This document shows, piece after piece, positions 25,145 through 33,852 of a stretch of DNA of 64,000 bases. This DNA comes from JBNKHG01 sp050290225 (GTDB taxonomy: Bacteria > Pseudomonadota > Gammaproteobacteria > Pseudomonadales > Cellvibrionaceae): NCBI GenBank assembly GCA_050290225.1, contig JBNKHG010000068.1, forward strand, positions 5,341 to 69,340, given 5' to 3'. A program made the translations under genes and the position numbers. The notes under the pieces are model-generated. The model searched no databases. It worked only from the letters and a program-made list of their open reading frames with translations, and had not been told where the DNA came from. Each line of letters opens with the position of its first letter. The first letter of the stretch is position 1.

Positions 25145-26404
25145 ATGGTCAAAACTGCTACTGATTTCTCGTTAGAATGGGTGTTTAAGGATGGAATTAT
25201 CCCTTTAACGCCGAGAACAAAACCTATGATGACCGATAATGCGAGAGCCTTTGACGAGTGGGTTCGCCACGACTTCAAGGCGATGAACACAGCGCTCGAG
25301 GAGCTCTATTTTCAACAGTCATTGCGGGAATCGGTCGCCGGTATTGGCGACGATATCAAGCAGCAGCTGGTCGAGGAGGGCAAGCGCTTCATTGTTGCCC
25401 TGCTCAAGGAGGGCAACACCGACGAGGGTTTCGACTGCGGTTTCGACCTGCTCGGTAATGTGGGCTTTTATATGGCCGCCTGCCGTCGCCATGAGATCAC
25501 CGAACCCTCACGGGAAACCAAATCCCCCCTGCAGGAGGCCTCCGCCCTGGCCATGCAGTTGGGGGCTTCACTGGGTGTGGTGCCCCGCTTCGCCTCCGCC
25601 CATCTGGAGTCGCACAATCGGGCGCGCAATGGCGTGTACAAGACGTTTACCAGTCTGGAAGATGAAAAAACCTTTATCGATTACAATACCCGTAGCGTGT
25701 TTGGTTATATTCGCGCATCAGAGGCGTTGTTGCATACGCTGCCGCTGGGCGTTTCCCATCCGGTGACCCGCGACCTGTTAAAGGCGGCCAGGCAAGCACT
25801 GGAAGATGTGATCGAGAACAACAAAACGCTGTTTGCCAAATTGGACGTGGACCGTTTCTTTTACTGTGTCCGTCCCTACTACAAACCCCACCGTGTGGGC
25901 ATGCACGAATACCGCGGTGCCAATGCCGGTGATTTTGCCGGCATCAACGTGATCGATTTGCTGCTTGGGCTTTGCTGTGCCGATGACCCCTATTACTCAC
26001 AGCTGTTGGTTGATAAATTCCTGTTTATGCGCCCGGAGGATCAGTTGGTGCTGCGCGACTGTATGCGTCGCAAGAGCCTGCTGAACAGTTTCCTGGAGGA
26101 AATGGAGGCGAACAGCGAGGAACCGTGGTTCCAGGAAAACGCCGCGATGTTCCTTGACGTGTGCGAGGCACACGGTAAAACCGCGATTCAGCACCATGAG
26201 CAATTGGTCAGCAAGTTTATCGAGAAACCGGTGGACGTGGCGGGGCTGCAAAACCAGAGTGGCTTGACCGCCAGTGGTCCACCGCTGCCGGTGTTGCTCA
26301 AGGGGTTGCGGAAACTTGCAGACCTGCGTTCCGCGGCCGAGCGGGACGATATCCGCAGCCGCTACCGCGATATCCAGCAACTGCAAAAGCGGGTACATGC
26401 ATAG
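25145..26404 (+). CDS. PrnB-like protein of the IDO/TDO superfamily
   Basis: A 419-residue protein related to PrnB (monodechloroaminopyrrolnitrin synthase, DUF1864), a haem enzyme of the indoleamine/tryptophan dioxygenase fold. Conserved segments are NTALEELYFQQSLRE, PYYKPHRVGMHEYRGANAGD, FAGINVIDLLLGLC and FMRPEDQLVLRDCMRRKSLL. HGKTAIQHH near residue 350 is a candidate for the proximal haem histidine. The start is uncertain; ATGs at 25226 and 25229 (MMTDNARAFDEW) would fit the family better. A kynureninase-like gene follows 12 bp later, so a two-step indole-ring opening and cleavage pathway is plausible. The exact substrate is unknown. Confidence 0.8.
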   Translation: MVKTATDFSLEWVFKDGIIPLTPRTKPMMTDNARAFDEWVRHDFKAMNTALEELYFQQSLRESVAGIGDDIKQQLVEEGKRFIVALLKEGNTDEGFDCGFDLLGNVGFYMAACRRHEITEPSRETKSPLQEASALAMQLGASLGVVPRFASAHLESHNRARNGVYKTFTSLEDEKTFIDYNTRSVFGYIRASEALLHTLPLGVSHPVTRDLLKAARQALEDVIENNKTLFAKLDVDRFFYCVRPYYKPHRVGMHEYRGANAGDFAGINVIDLLLGLCCADDPYYSQLLVDKFLFMRPEDQLVLRDCMRRKSLLNSFLEEMEANSEEPWFQENAAMFLDVCEAHGKTAIQHHEQLVSKFIEKPVDVAGLQNQSGLTASGPPLPVLLKGLRKLADLRSAAERDDIRSRYRDIQQLQKRVHA

Positions 26405-26416
26405 GATTGTGACACC

Positions 26417-27571
26417 ATGACTGTTAATCACGGAATACCTGAAACACATATACAGCGAAAAGATGCCGAGCGCGATTTTATTCCCTACAGCGGTATTTAC
26501 CTGCTGGCTCACTCTGTGGGTCGACCTCCGCAAAATGCCCGTGCACAGGCACAGGCTTTTTTCGATCTGTGGGAAAAGGAGGCGGAGCCGTGGCCGCTCT
26601 GGTTGCAGGGGATCGAGCGGTTTCGCACTGCCCTGGGTGAGTTGTTTGGGGTTGATGGTAAAAATTTCTGTCCCCAAACCAATCTGTCCAGTGCCCTGGG
26701 TAAAGTGGTTCACGCGTTGCCGCCAAAAAAGGGTCGTAAGACGCTTTTGTTGTCCGAGCAGGATTTTCCCTCCATGGGCTTTGTCATGGATAGAGCCCAG
26801 GCAATGGGCTTTAAACTGAAATTTATTCCGCGCGATGCCGATCACCGGGATATCTCCGTCTGGTCGGATTACCTTACCGGCGATGTGTTCTGCGCCCTGG
26901 TTACCCATGTGCAGTCCAATACCGGTTGCCAGGTACCGGTGGCGGAAGTGACCGCTTTAACGCGCGAACGGGGTATCTTCTCTGTTGTGGATATCTGCCA
27001 GTCCGCGGGCAATATTCCCATCAGTCTCGATCTGTGGCGGGCGGATATTGTTCTCGGTTCCTGTGTCAAATGGCTCTGCGGCGGACCGGGTGCCGCTTTT
27101 ATGTGGGCGGATGCGGCCGTAGTTGATGAGCTGACGCCCGTGGATGTCGGCTGGTTTTCCCACGCTAATCCAATGGAATTTGATATCCACAATTTTGAAT
27201 ACGCCGAAGGTGTCCTGCGGTTCTGGGGGGGCACTCCCTCGGTGTTGCCCTACATGGTGGCGGCGAACAGTGTCGAGCAGATTCAGGCCATTGGCGTGGA
27301 TCGGATACGTCGCCACAACCTGGCTTTAACACAGTCGCTCATCGATGCGATCGATGAACCGTGGCTGCGATCGCCGCAATTGCCGGAGCAGCGTGGCGGC
27401 ACGGTGATTGTAAACCTGGGCGAAAGGCAGCAACCGTTGGTGGAGGGGTTAAAACATGCCGGAGTCGTGTTCGACGAGCGCCCCAACGGGATTCGCCTGT
27501 CACCGCATATCTACAATACCCGTGAAGAGATAGACGCATTGGTGGCGATTGTTAAAGGTATCACCGGTTAG
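26417..27571 (+). CDS. Kynureninase-like aminotransferase class V enzyme
   Basis: PLP-dependent fold type I enzyme of 384 residues. Kynureninase-type landmarks include LAHSVGRPP near the start, VTHVQSNTGCQVPVAEVTAL, VVDICQSAGNIPISLDLWRA and the PLP-lysine site IVLGSCVKWLCGGPGAAF. RFWGGTPSVLPY is the substrate-side segment. True kynureninases hydrolyse kynurenine to anthranilate and alanine; this one is related but its substrate is not proven. It lies 12 bp after the PrnB-like gene and is surely in the same operon. Confidence 0.82.
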   Translation: MTVNHGIPETHIQRKDAERDFIPYSGIYLLAHSVGRPPQNARAQAQAFFDLWEKEAEPWPLWLQGIERFRTALGELFGVDGKNFCPQTNLSSALGKVVHALPPKKGRKTLLLSEQDFPSMGFVMDRAQAMGFKLKFIPRDADHRDISVWSDYLTGDVFCALVTHVQSNTGCQVPVAEVTALTRERGIFSVVDICQSAGNIPISLDLWRADIVLGSCVKWLCGGPGAAFMWADAAVVDELTPVDVGWFSHANPMEFDIHNFEYAEGVLRFWGGTPSVLPYMVAANSVEQIQAIGVDRIRRHNLALTQSLIDAIDEPWLRSPQLPEQRGGTVIVNLGERQQPLVEGLKHAGVVFDERPNGIRLSPHIYNTREEIDALVAIVKGITG

Positions 27572-27733
27572 CAATAACGCCGGCCACGGCGTTGGTCTGA
27601 ACGACAGAGCATTTAAACGGAAGCGGCACCCGCTTGAATTATTTGATTGGTGAATGGAAGGTAATTCATAGAATAAATTAAGAAAATGATTGCTCCGGTG
27701 CTATGCTGATCGGATCAGTAACAGGAGTAGAAT

Positions 27734-28405
27734 ATGGCGGAACTTTATTTGGTGCGGCATGGGCAGGCGTCTTACGACCAGGCCGACTATGATCAACTGT
27801 CCCCCCTCGGCGTTGAGCAGGCGGAGCTGCTGGGCCGCCACTTCGCGGAACAGGACCTGGCGTTCGATGGGTTACTCACAGGCTCACAGGTGCGCCATCT
27901 GCAAACCGCCGACGCAATTTGTCGCGGTCTCGGGTACCCGTTGCCCGCCGAACGCGATCCGGGTCTGAACGAATACGATTTTGAGCAGTTGGTCGAAGCT
28001 TACCGCCACCAGAATCCGGAGGCCAAAGGACGGGCCGAAAGTGATCGCGACTCCTTTTACCGCCAGATGAAGCAGATTTTGCTCTTGTGGTGCGACAATC
28101 TCCTGTCTGGCGATCTGCCGGAAACCTGGGAGGCGTACCTGAAGCGGATTACCGATGTGCAGAACCGGATTCGGCAATCGAACTCCAGGCGTCTGTTGGT
28201 GGTGAGCTCCGGTGGCCCTATCGCCGCGTTTACCCACCTGGTATTGAAAACACCGGCGGCCACCGCCATCGAATTGAATCTGCAGGTTAGAAACACCAGC
28301 TACAGTCACTATTTCTTTAACGAGCAGAATCTCAAACTGTCGAGTTTTAACAACGTGTCCCACCTGGATAAAGCGGAACATCGGACCAAAATCACTTACT
28401 CCTAG
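27734..28405 (+). CDS. Histidine phosphatase family protein
   Basis: Phosphoglycerate mutase-like phosphatase of 223 residues. The catalytic histidine is in LYLVRHGQASYD at the N-terminus. The other conserved parts are TGSQVRHLQTADAI, LNEYDFEQL (acid residue) and the second histidine region VVSSGGPIAAFTH, where the usual GH is replaced by GG, although TH follows. AGGAG precedes the ATG. Substrate unknown. It lies upstream of an alpha/beta hydrolase gene on the same strand, 79 bp apart. Confidence 0.82.
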   Translation: MAELYLVRHGQASYDQADYDQLSPLGVEQAELLGRHFAEQDLAFDGLLTGSQVRHLQTADAICRGLGYPLPAERDPGLNEYDFEQLVEAYRHQNPEAKGRAESDRDSFYRQMKQILLLWCDNLLSGDLPETWEAYLKRITDVQNRIRQSNSRRLLVVSSGGPIAAFTHLVLKTPAATAIELNLQVRNTSYSHYFFNEQNLKLSSFNNVSHLDKAEHRTKITYS

Positions 28406-28484
28406 TCGCGCTTTTTTTGGCCTGATCGGAGGCAAAAGTGATTCCGGGGAGGACGCCGCAGCCGAGTATTAGAGGCAAGCGAGT

Positions 28485-29393
28485 TTGGACTGGAAACGCG
28501 CACTGACGAATGCCTTCTTGCGCCTGTTCGTGCGGGGGCGCTTGGCACGGACGAGTAGCCCGGAACAGACCAGGGCTCGCATTGCCAGGCTGGAAAAAAG
28601 ACGAGGCTGGAAAATACCGCGCCGTGTGAATCATTGGCAAACCAGTCTCATCGGGCTGAATTGCGAATGGTTTGTTCCGGATGGTGTTACAGACTCGGCA
28701 CCACTGATTATCTATTACCCCGGTGGCGGTTTTTTCCTGCCGGCAATGGACGCCCAACGGGAGATGCTGGTGGATATTTGCCAACGCGGCCGATGCAGGG
28801 GGGTACTGGTGCAGTACCGGCTGGTGCCGGAGTATCGTCTGCCTCAGGCACAGCGGGATGGTTTTAACGCCTACCAAACTCTCCTTCAGGTGCGGCATCA
28901 GGCTCCTTCGCGGATGATCCTGTTGGGTGACTCGGCGGGAGGTAATGTCGCGCTGAGCACCCTGCACCAGATCAAAATGGCCAAGCTGCCACCGCCGGCT
29001 GGTGCGATGCTGCTCTCACCGGCTACCGATATGACAGCGACCGGTGAGAGCCTGGTTCGCAATGCCGATCGAGATCCCTTTTTCTGTATTGAAAGTTTAT
29101 TGTGGATGCGAAACCTGATAAGCAACCACACACTGCGCGTCGATGACCCCCTGATCTCTCCGGCTTTCAGCAACTTTTCCGGATGCCCGCCCCTGTTGAT
29201 TGAGGTGGGTAGCACGGAGTTGCTTTTTCACGATAGCCAGGTGGTCGCCGAGCGGGCGATGGCAGAAGGGGTTGAGGTGCGACTTACCGTCGCTCCCCAT
29301 GTTCCCCATGTCTACCCGGCATTCGGTTGGCTGCCGGATGCGCAGTTGGCCCGGGCGCGTATGGGGGCCTTTGTTCGCAACTGCTGCCCTTGA
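28485..29393 (+). CDS. HSL-type alpha/beta hydrolase (esterase)
   Basis: Esterase/lipase of the hormone-sensitive-lipase family, 302 residues. The oxyanion motif is YYPGGGFF (in place of HGGG), the nucleophile elbow GDSAGGN, and the catalytic His lies in HVPHVYPAF near the end, with the acid probably in EVGSTELLFHD. The start codon is TTG with AGAGG nine bases upstream. Acts on short acyl esters by family knowledge; natural substrate unknown. Confidence 0.82.
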   Translation: MDWKRALTNAFLRLFVRGRLARTSSPEQTRARIARLEKRRGWKIPRRVNHWQTSLIGLNCEWFVPDGVTDSAPLIIYYPGGGFFLPAMDAQREMLVDICQRGRCRGVLVQYRLVPEYRLPQAQRDGFNAYQTLLQVRHQAPSRMILLGDSAGGNVALSTLHQIKMAKLPPPAGAMLLSPATDMTATGESLVRNADRDPFFCIESLLWMRNLISNHTLRVDDPLISPAFSNFSGCPPLLIEVGSTELLFHDSQVVAERAMAEGVEVRLTVAPHVPHVYPAFGWLPDAQLARARMGAFVRNCCP

Positions 29394-29434
29394 CGTTATG
29401 CGTTTGCGTATTTTCCGGGGATCTTCCTAATGCG

Positions 29435-29467
29435 AAGGGCTGGATTCGGTATCGTTGCCCTTTTTTA
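29435..29467 (+). terminator. Possible intrinsic terminator after the esterase gene
   Basis: AAGGGC (29435-29440) and GCCCTT (29457-29462) pair across a 16-base loop and are followed by further Ts. Located 41 bp after the stop. Confidence 0.45.
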
Positions 29468-29480
29468 TTCAGCCCGTTAA

Positions 29481-29702
29481 CACAACTTCGAAAAAGCGCT
29501 ATCAAACTCGCCGAGGCGTTTAGTTGATGATTTTTTTGGAGAGGAGCAATTAAGCTACGAAGTCACCATCGATCAACTGACGCCCACCGCCGGGCGAGTC
29601 GTTATCGAACTGGATCACGACCTGGGTTTCCAGGCCAGTCAGATCTATCTGCCTGTACTGTCTGCGGGCGCCGCGATATCGTCGGTCGCCTCCATAGGGT
29701 AG
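29481..29702 (+). pseudogene. Startless protein-like reading frame
   Basis: A 73-codon frame between two stops without a good start. It reads like a folded-protein C-terminus (RRLVDDFFGEEQLSYEV, then LTPTAGRVVIELDHDLGF, ending in an SAGAAISSVASIG-like tail). No family recognised. It could be the tail of a lost gene, or chance. Confidence 0.25.
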
Positions 29703-30017
29703 GGAGGCCGCCATTTGATAAAACATAGACACCGATTAACAGAAATATCGGGTAGAGGTCGTTCAAGCCGCAGGCGTCTTCAATAGGGGGGAAGAACTTG
29801 AAAAATATCAGTGGGTGATAATGGAGTCGACAGGCACGCCGTCTGGATCAGCTGACGCAATGAGTCCGACCCTGCTTCAGCTCTCGTGGCAGCGGGACGA
29901 CGATCAACCCGTTCCCGTTTCAACAGTCCGAAAACGCTCTCGGCGGCGGATGCGGCCCAGGGTAATCAGGGTAATCCGTTGTTTAAGAATATTTGAGATC
30001 CAATGACTGATTTAGAG

Positions 30018-30052
30018 TCCCAGGCCCATTAAAAAGGCCTGGGAAATTTTTT
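30018..30052 (+). terminator. Intrinsic terminator hairpin
   Basis: TCCCAGGCC, nine-base loop CATTAAAAA, GGCCTGGGA, then AATTTTTT. Orientation by the T-run is plus, although the nearest intact gene (GYD protein) ends here from the right. It may work in both directions. Confidence 0.7.
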
Positions 30053-30057
30053 ATCGA

Positions 30058-30384
30058 TTAACCGGCAGGTGGTTTATAACCAATATTCCCCGCTTTTTTC
30101 ATGGCATTCATGCCCTCTTTTGTGGTCATAAGCAATGTAGTTTTGAAACTTTTCACTGCGCCGCCGGCATTAATGGCAAATGATAACGTGGCGGCGCTCA
30201 CATCGTCGGGCAGTTGAACGATAGATATCGCATCATATTCACCGAATGCCAACCAGAAACCCTCGACACTACCGCCGAGAGCATCAGCTACCGGAATTAA
30301 AGCTTCGTTACGGTCTTGGGGATTGTTTACCATTGAGGCCCACGCCTCTGAAGTGTATGACGCTTGGATCATATAGTAAGCCAT
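30058..30384 (-). CDS. GYD domain protein
   Basis: A 108-residue protein with the GYD-domain signature: MIQASYTSEAWASMVNNP at the N-terminus and WLAFGEYDAISIVQLPDD. It has a dimeric ferredoxin-like fold by family knowledge, with no established role. It is monocistronic. Confidence 0.85.
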   Translation of the reverse strand: MAYYMIQASYTSEAWASMVNNPQDRNEALIPVADALGGSVEGFWLAFGEYDAISIVQLPDDVSAATLSFAINAGGAVKSFKTTLLMTTKEGMNAMKKAGNIGYKPPAG

Positions 30385-31162
30385 ATCGTGCCTCCGTTTT
30401 ATCAGGCTCTAGGCAGAAGGCAGTATAGAACAACGGCTTCCACTTTTAGGTTCTGTCTTAAGCATTTCTTTGGATAAGCCGGGTGCTGGAAATAGGTTAT
30501 TATTCTTGGTCATGATTGGTGTGGTCGTAGAGTTGGCGCGATGAAGAAAATTGTTGATTAGCGAGACAATTCTGACATCTGTTTCATTAAAAATTTTTGC
30601 TCCATCTATTGGTTTGGAGTGGTGATACGGGTGCCTTTTTACGTACGACAATGGCAGCGATGAAATTGTTTGGCGCACCTCCGGAACGGTATTGGCCCTA
30701 TTCTACGGAGCGTCCAAATGCGGATGGAACAGTGCCCGATTACTTCTATGATACTGAGCCCTCGGCATTTTGCTATAACTTTGCCGAGCATTTTCGGGCA
30801 ATAAATTACTTCCGTCTTGATACTCCCGGAACCAGTTTAAACACGGTACTGACACGCGTTAAAGCTTTGGTAGCCGCGAAACTTCCCGTTCATGACTGCC
30901 CGCTTCCACGGTAGTGTTTTCTTTCTGGACTAGATTTCGGTTACGCCACAAAGCTGACTCACACATGGCGTTGAATGCCTACGAGCGTACCCCCCAGTGT
31001 CGAAACCTATTAGCCTTTATGGAGGGCGATAAATTTCACAGAGGGCAAATCCATCGTGACGTTGGGTTGGAAAGGGTGGCGATTTTTATGGCAAAAACCG
31101 CCTGACTGGAAAATACGTAGAGAATAAGGAAAAAGAGCGTTCAGTCTGCGGAGGCATTCAAA
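30385..31162. other. Region with a decayed peptidase gene
   Basis: About 780 bp between the GYD gene and the small glycine-zipper gene. It contains the C1-peptidase-like remnant below and, to its right, a 63-codon frame (30914-31105) that may be part of the same or another remnant. A minus-strand 89-codon frame at 30409-30678 overlaps the remnant and is not supported. Confidence 0.45.
30624..30945 (+). pseudogene. C1A (papain-like) cysteine peptidase remnant
   Basis: The plus-strand translation LRTTMAAMKLFGAPPERYWP, then the DYFYDTEPSAFCYNFAEHFR stretch and INYFRLDTPG resembles the segment of bacterial C1A peptidases between the catalytic cysteine and histidine. The part with the active-site cysteine is missing upstream. 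The frame breaks near 30890, where a second frame continues with ARFHGSVFF, like the peptidase strand before the catalytic His. No active gene remains. Confidence 0.55.
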
Positions 31163-31471
31163 TCAGCAATTGCCCTTTTTCGCTTGCCCGGGTGGGCAGT
31201 GATAACCGTGACGATGCACAGGGGGACGAGGTGCAATTTTCTTTGCTATGGGCTTGTCGCCGGTCGTTGTGGCCGTGCCAATGGCCGCCCCGATGGCGCT
31301 TCCTGCGATGGCGCCCTCCTTGCCGTCCAATTCAGCGCCAATTACCGCGCCAATTGCCCCGCCTACAGCTCCGCCAATCGCCGCATCCTTTGTCAGGTCA
31401 TCTGCGATCACAGGGGTTGCCAAAAATGTGGCTGTTGTGAGCAGTAACAGAGAGGTTTTCAAGGGCTTCAT
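31163..31471 (-). CDS. Small exported glycine-zipper (2TM) protein
   Basis: A 102-residue exported protein. Signal peptide TSLLLLTTATFLATPVIA with predicted cleavage before DDLTKD. A glycine zipper follows: AAIGGAVGGAIGAVIGAELD and AIAGSAIGAAIGTA. The C-terminus is basic with two cysteines (HCPPGQAKKGNC). Probably an envelope-associated protein of unknown role. It is not closely related to the larger glycine-zipper protein at 23 kb outside the zipper. Confidence 0.8.
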   Translation of the reverse strand: MKPLKTSLLLLTTATFLATPVIADDLTKDAAIGGAVGGAIGAVIGAELDGKEGAIAGSAIGAAIGTATTTGDKPIAKKIAPRPPVHRHGYHCPPGQAKKGNC

Positions 31472-31811
31472 ACGCGAGGTCTCATACAGTTAATGAATGT
31501 CAATGCACGAGTACGATCATAGGACGGTGGTGGGAGAAAGACCGTTGAACTGATCACACTTTTACGGCAAGGCTCGTTTTCGCACCAGCCTATTTGGGGG
31601 GCAACCACTTTATAGGATAGAAGGGACCGGATTGCAGAGACTGGATGTAGGGATTGGGGGTTTTATCAATGACCGGTCTCTAATTGATTGAATTATATCC
31701 AATTCATCTGCTTAACTCCTCTTCGGTGGTGAGATCTGGGTGTTCAACGTTTAACTCTTGGGTCTATGAGGGGCCATACGTCGATTTCGCTTTGCCGTAA
31801 TCCCGATCTAT
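31472..31811. other. Intergenic stretch, no gene seen
   Basis: About 340 bp of moderately AT-rich DNA separating two leftward genes. No RNA gene, hairpin or mobile-element end was recognised. Confidence 0.4.
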
Positions 31812-32708
31812 TCAACGCAAAATCCATTGCACAATAGCGGGGCCCCAATACACCCGGGTGAATTGGTAGGTTCCAACAGCAACTATTATCGTTCCGGCAA
31901 CGAGCGCGCAGAAAGTGAATAGCTTCAGTTTTGAAGTTGGAGCGGCCTGCCGCATACCAATGAGCACCTCTGCCACAATGAGGTTGGGTATGTAAAAAAA
32001 GAAAACCATGATCCTGTCGAAAGGTCCTTGAAAATCTTGGGTGTGCCCCAGGTTATCAGTCAATACTTTCCAGAAACCATAATCCATCCGATACAACCAC
32101 GAACCTATAGCCAGGGCAAACAGGCGAATTGCCATCGCGCGATGTGCCTCAAGCTGCCTGCCACGTGCATATCGAAGGGTTTGTGTTGCCGCCCCTATGA
32201 CGAGAATGCCATACAGAGAGAATCCAATATTCATCACTGTGCCACCAATCGTGCCTTTAAGGGCGATGAAGGTCAGTCCGCCGATGCCGGCGAGCATTGT
32301 GGCAATGACGTAGATTCGTCCTATCCAACGGTGGAGAGTGGGGAGGTGATCACGAATGGGACTCAGTAATTGTATGCAGCCCAGTATGAGAATGATTGCG
32401 CCAGCGATAAAGTGCAGGCCGATACCGGCGGTCGCGAGTGGTGCATCCGGTTCGTAAACGCTGGGCAGCATGGCGTTCCAATTGTTCATTTCGCCGGTGC
32501 TCAGTGCACCGACGTAAAACGCAAGGATATATAACCCAAAGAGGATTGCGCTGAGCCAGACCGCAACGACCAGGCTGATCCTGGCCCATTGCAGTGCAAG
32601 TTCCCCCAAACGGTGGCCGGTGGTGATACGGGAATGCGTATCTTGGGCGCGACTGGTGTCTTTTGCGAGAGGGGGCTGTGGTCTGCCCTGATTTACATAG
32701 GATTCCAT
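31812..32708 (-). CDS. DUF2306 multi-pass membrane protein
   Basis: A 298-residue membrane protein with about seven hydrophobic segments after a 40-residue polar N-terminus. DUF2306 landmarks: GLHFIAGAIILILGCIQL followed by HRWIGRIYVIATMLAGIGG and the EAHRAMAIRLFALAIG segment, whose conserved histidines (LHRWIGR, EAHRAM) may bind a metal or haem. Function not established. Monocistronic. Confidence 0.82.
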   Translation of the reverse strand: MESYVNQGRPQPPLAKDTSRAQDTHSRITTGHRLGELALQWARISLVVAVWLSAILFGLYILAFYVGALSTGEMNNWNAMLPSVYEPDAPLATAGIGLHFIAGAIILILGCIQLLSPIRDHLPTLHRWIGRIYVIATMLAGIGGLTFIALKGTIGGTVMNIGFSLYGILVIGAATQTLRYARGRQLEAHRAMAIRLFALAIGSWLYRMDYGFWKVLTDNLGHTQDFQGPFDRIMVFFFYIPNLIVAEVLIGMRQAAPTSKLKLFTFCALVAGTIIVAVGTYQFTRVYWGPAIVQWILR

Positions 32709-32930
32709 ATTTGTGCTTGAGTCGCTGCCATTTTACGCTTACGGAGGGGAGTACAAGCTTAACCGGACTGTCTCTGCATGGCAAAGTGCTGAATTGTAGT
32801 TATTCATGGAAAATATAGAGGCGACAACTATACATAAGTCGACTATTTTTAAGAGATCAATAATCGTCGAACTTACTGTTCGACAAACGCACCGCACAAA
32901 CGACTGGACTGGTACAGGAGGACAGGAATA

Positions 32931-33290
32931 ATGAGTTTGACAGGCATTGTACAACGAGGCTGGGAAGCGATAGGCGCCGGAGACTTTGACACCCTGGTGG
33001 CGGACTACGTGGAGGATATGAGATTCATCATGCCGGGGCAGACCGATCTGCTTGAGGGACGACAGGGGTTCCGGGCGGCGCTGGATGGTCTTGGGGAGAT
33101 TCTCCCTCCAGGCTTCGAAATAACGGGGCTACGCCAGATTGAGGGGGAAAACGAAGTCGTCTCAATCGTTGAGTGGAAGTCCGAGAAGGTTGCGGCCTCC
33201 CAACTGTCCGTCCTTTTCAAGTTCAACGGCGACAAAATCTACGAGGAGCGTTGGTTTATCGACACGGAGCAATGGAAGGCCGCCTTCTGA
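32931..33290 (+). CDS. SnoaL/NTF2-like protein
   Basis: A 119-residue protein of the NTF2-like superfamily: an N-terminal helix with VQRGWEAIGAGDFDTLVADY and a strand region reading MRFIMPGQTDLLEGRQGFR, ending in IYEERWFIDTEQW. Members are small enzymes or ligand-binding proteins; no catalytic residues can be assigned. GGAGG lies before the ATG. Confidence 0.78.
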   Translation: MSLTGIVQRGWEAIGAGDFDTLVADYVEDMRFIMPGQTDLLEGRQGFRAALDGLGEILPPGFEITGLRQIEGENEVVSIVEWKSEKVAASQLSVLFKFNGDKIYEERWFIDTEQWKAAF

Positions 33291-33683
33291 CGTCGGTTTT
33301 TTCCTGTGCATGACCGTATACCAATACGGTCGTTGCTTATGCGACAGGGAACAACGATGGATTTCCGGCCATTTCAAAGCTGCTCATTCAGATCAGTCTG
33401 TGTGTAATCGGATTGCAGGCGTTTAAATCGCTTGACGCCCAATTTGTGTTCAGCTTTTTTTGTTTGGTTTTTGTGCGGATCTTCTTGTACGGATTTTTTG
33501 GATGGCTTTGGCAAATAATCTTAATAGTACCTAATGACACAGGCCGAAATTTTTCTTCGCTGCTGAATTCGCAGTGTCCGCTTGAGCCACCGTCAGGATG
33601 ATTCTGATATAGATCCACTCGTGTATAATTTCCCGCTTTTGAACAGCATTGTTTTTTCTTCGATAGTATTCAGCAACCGCTAA

Positions 33684-33702
33684 ATGTAGATAACATCTAC
33701 AT
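33684..33702 (+). promoter_or_regulatory. 19-bp perfect palindrome, operator candidate
   Basis: ATGTAGAT, three-base centre AAC, ATCTACAT. A perfect dyad about 150 bp before the flavoprotein start in AT-rich DNA, consistent with a dimeric regulator site. It does not match FNR or Fur sites. Confidence 0.6.
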
Positions 33703-33792
33703 ATGGAGAACCGGAAAGTTTATGCGTTAACTGAACCAATTCCCCCAAGGCGTGATAAAGTGTCGCAGCGGCGCCGGTCGTCGCTCAGTTGG

Positions 33793-33834
33793 GAAATATT
33801 CCACTGCCGCCCGCGGGATGCAGCGGAATATTTC
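33793..33834 (+). promoter_or_regulatory. Large hairpin directly upstream of the ribosome site
   Basis: GAAATATTCCACTGC pairs with GCAGCGGAATATTTC: a 15-bp stem with one mismatch and a 12-base GC-rich loop. It ends six bases before the GAGGG ribosome site of the flavoprotein gene, so it may control translation initiation or mRNA stability, or be a protein-binding dyad. Confidence 0.65.
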
Positions 33835-33852
33835 TTGATCGAGGGCACTTCC

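Larger units (their letters stand above)
29394..30057. other. Region with remnants between two single genes
   Basis: About 660 bp. It holds a probable terminator (29435-29467), a startless protein-like frame (29481-29702), an overlapping minus-strand frame of 60 codons (29550-29732) and a terminator hairpin at its right end. A 63-codon plus-strand frame at 29815-30006 is not convincing. Confidence 0.4.
33291..33852 (+). promoter_or_regulatory. Long 5' region of the NADH dehydrogenase-like gene
   Basis: No gene until the flavoprotein start. The left part is T-rich and featureless. The right 170 bp carries a 19-bp palindrome and a large GC-capped hairpin, both listed separately. An in-frame ATG at 33703 would add 50 residues of atypical sequence and lacks a ribosome site. 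Confidence 0.55.
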
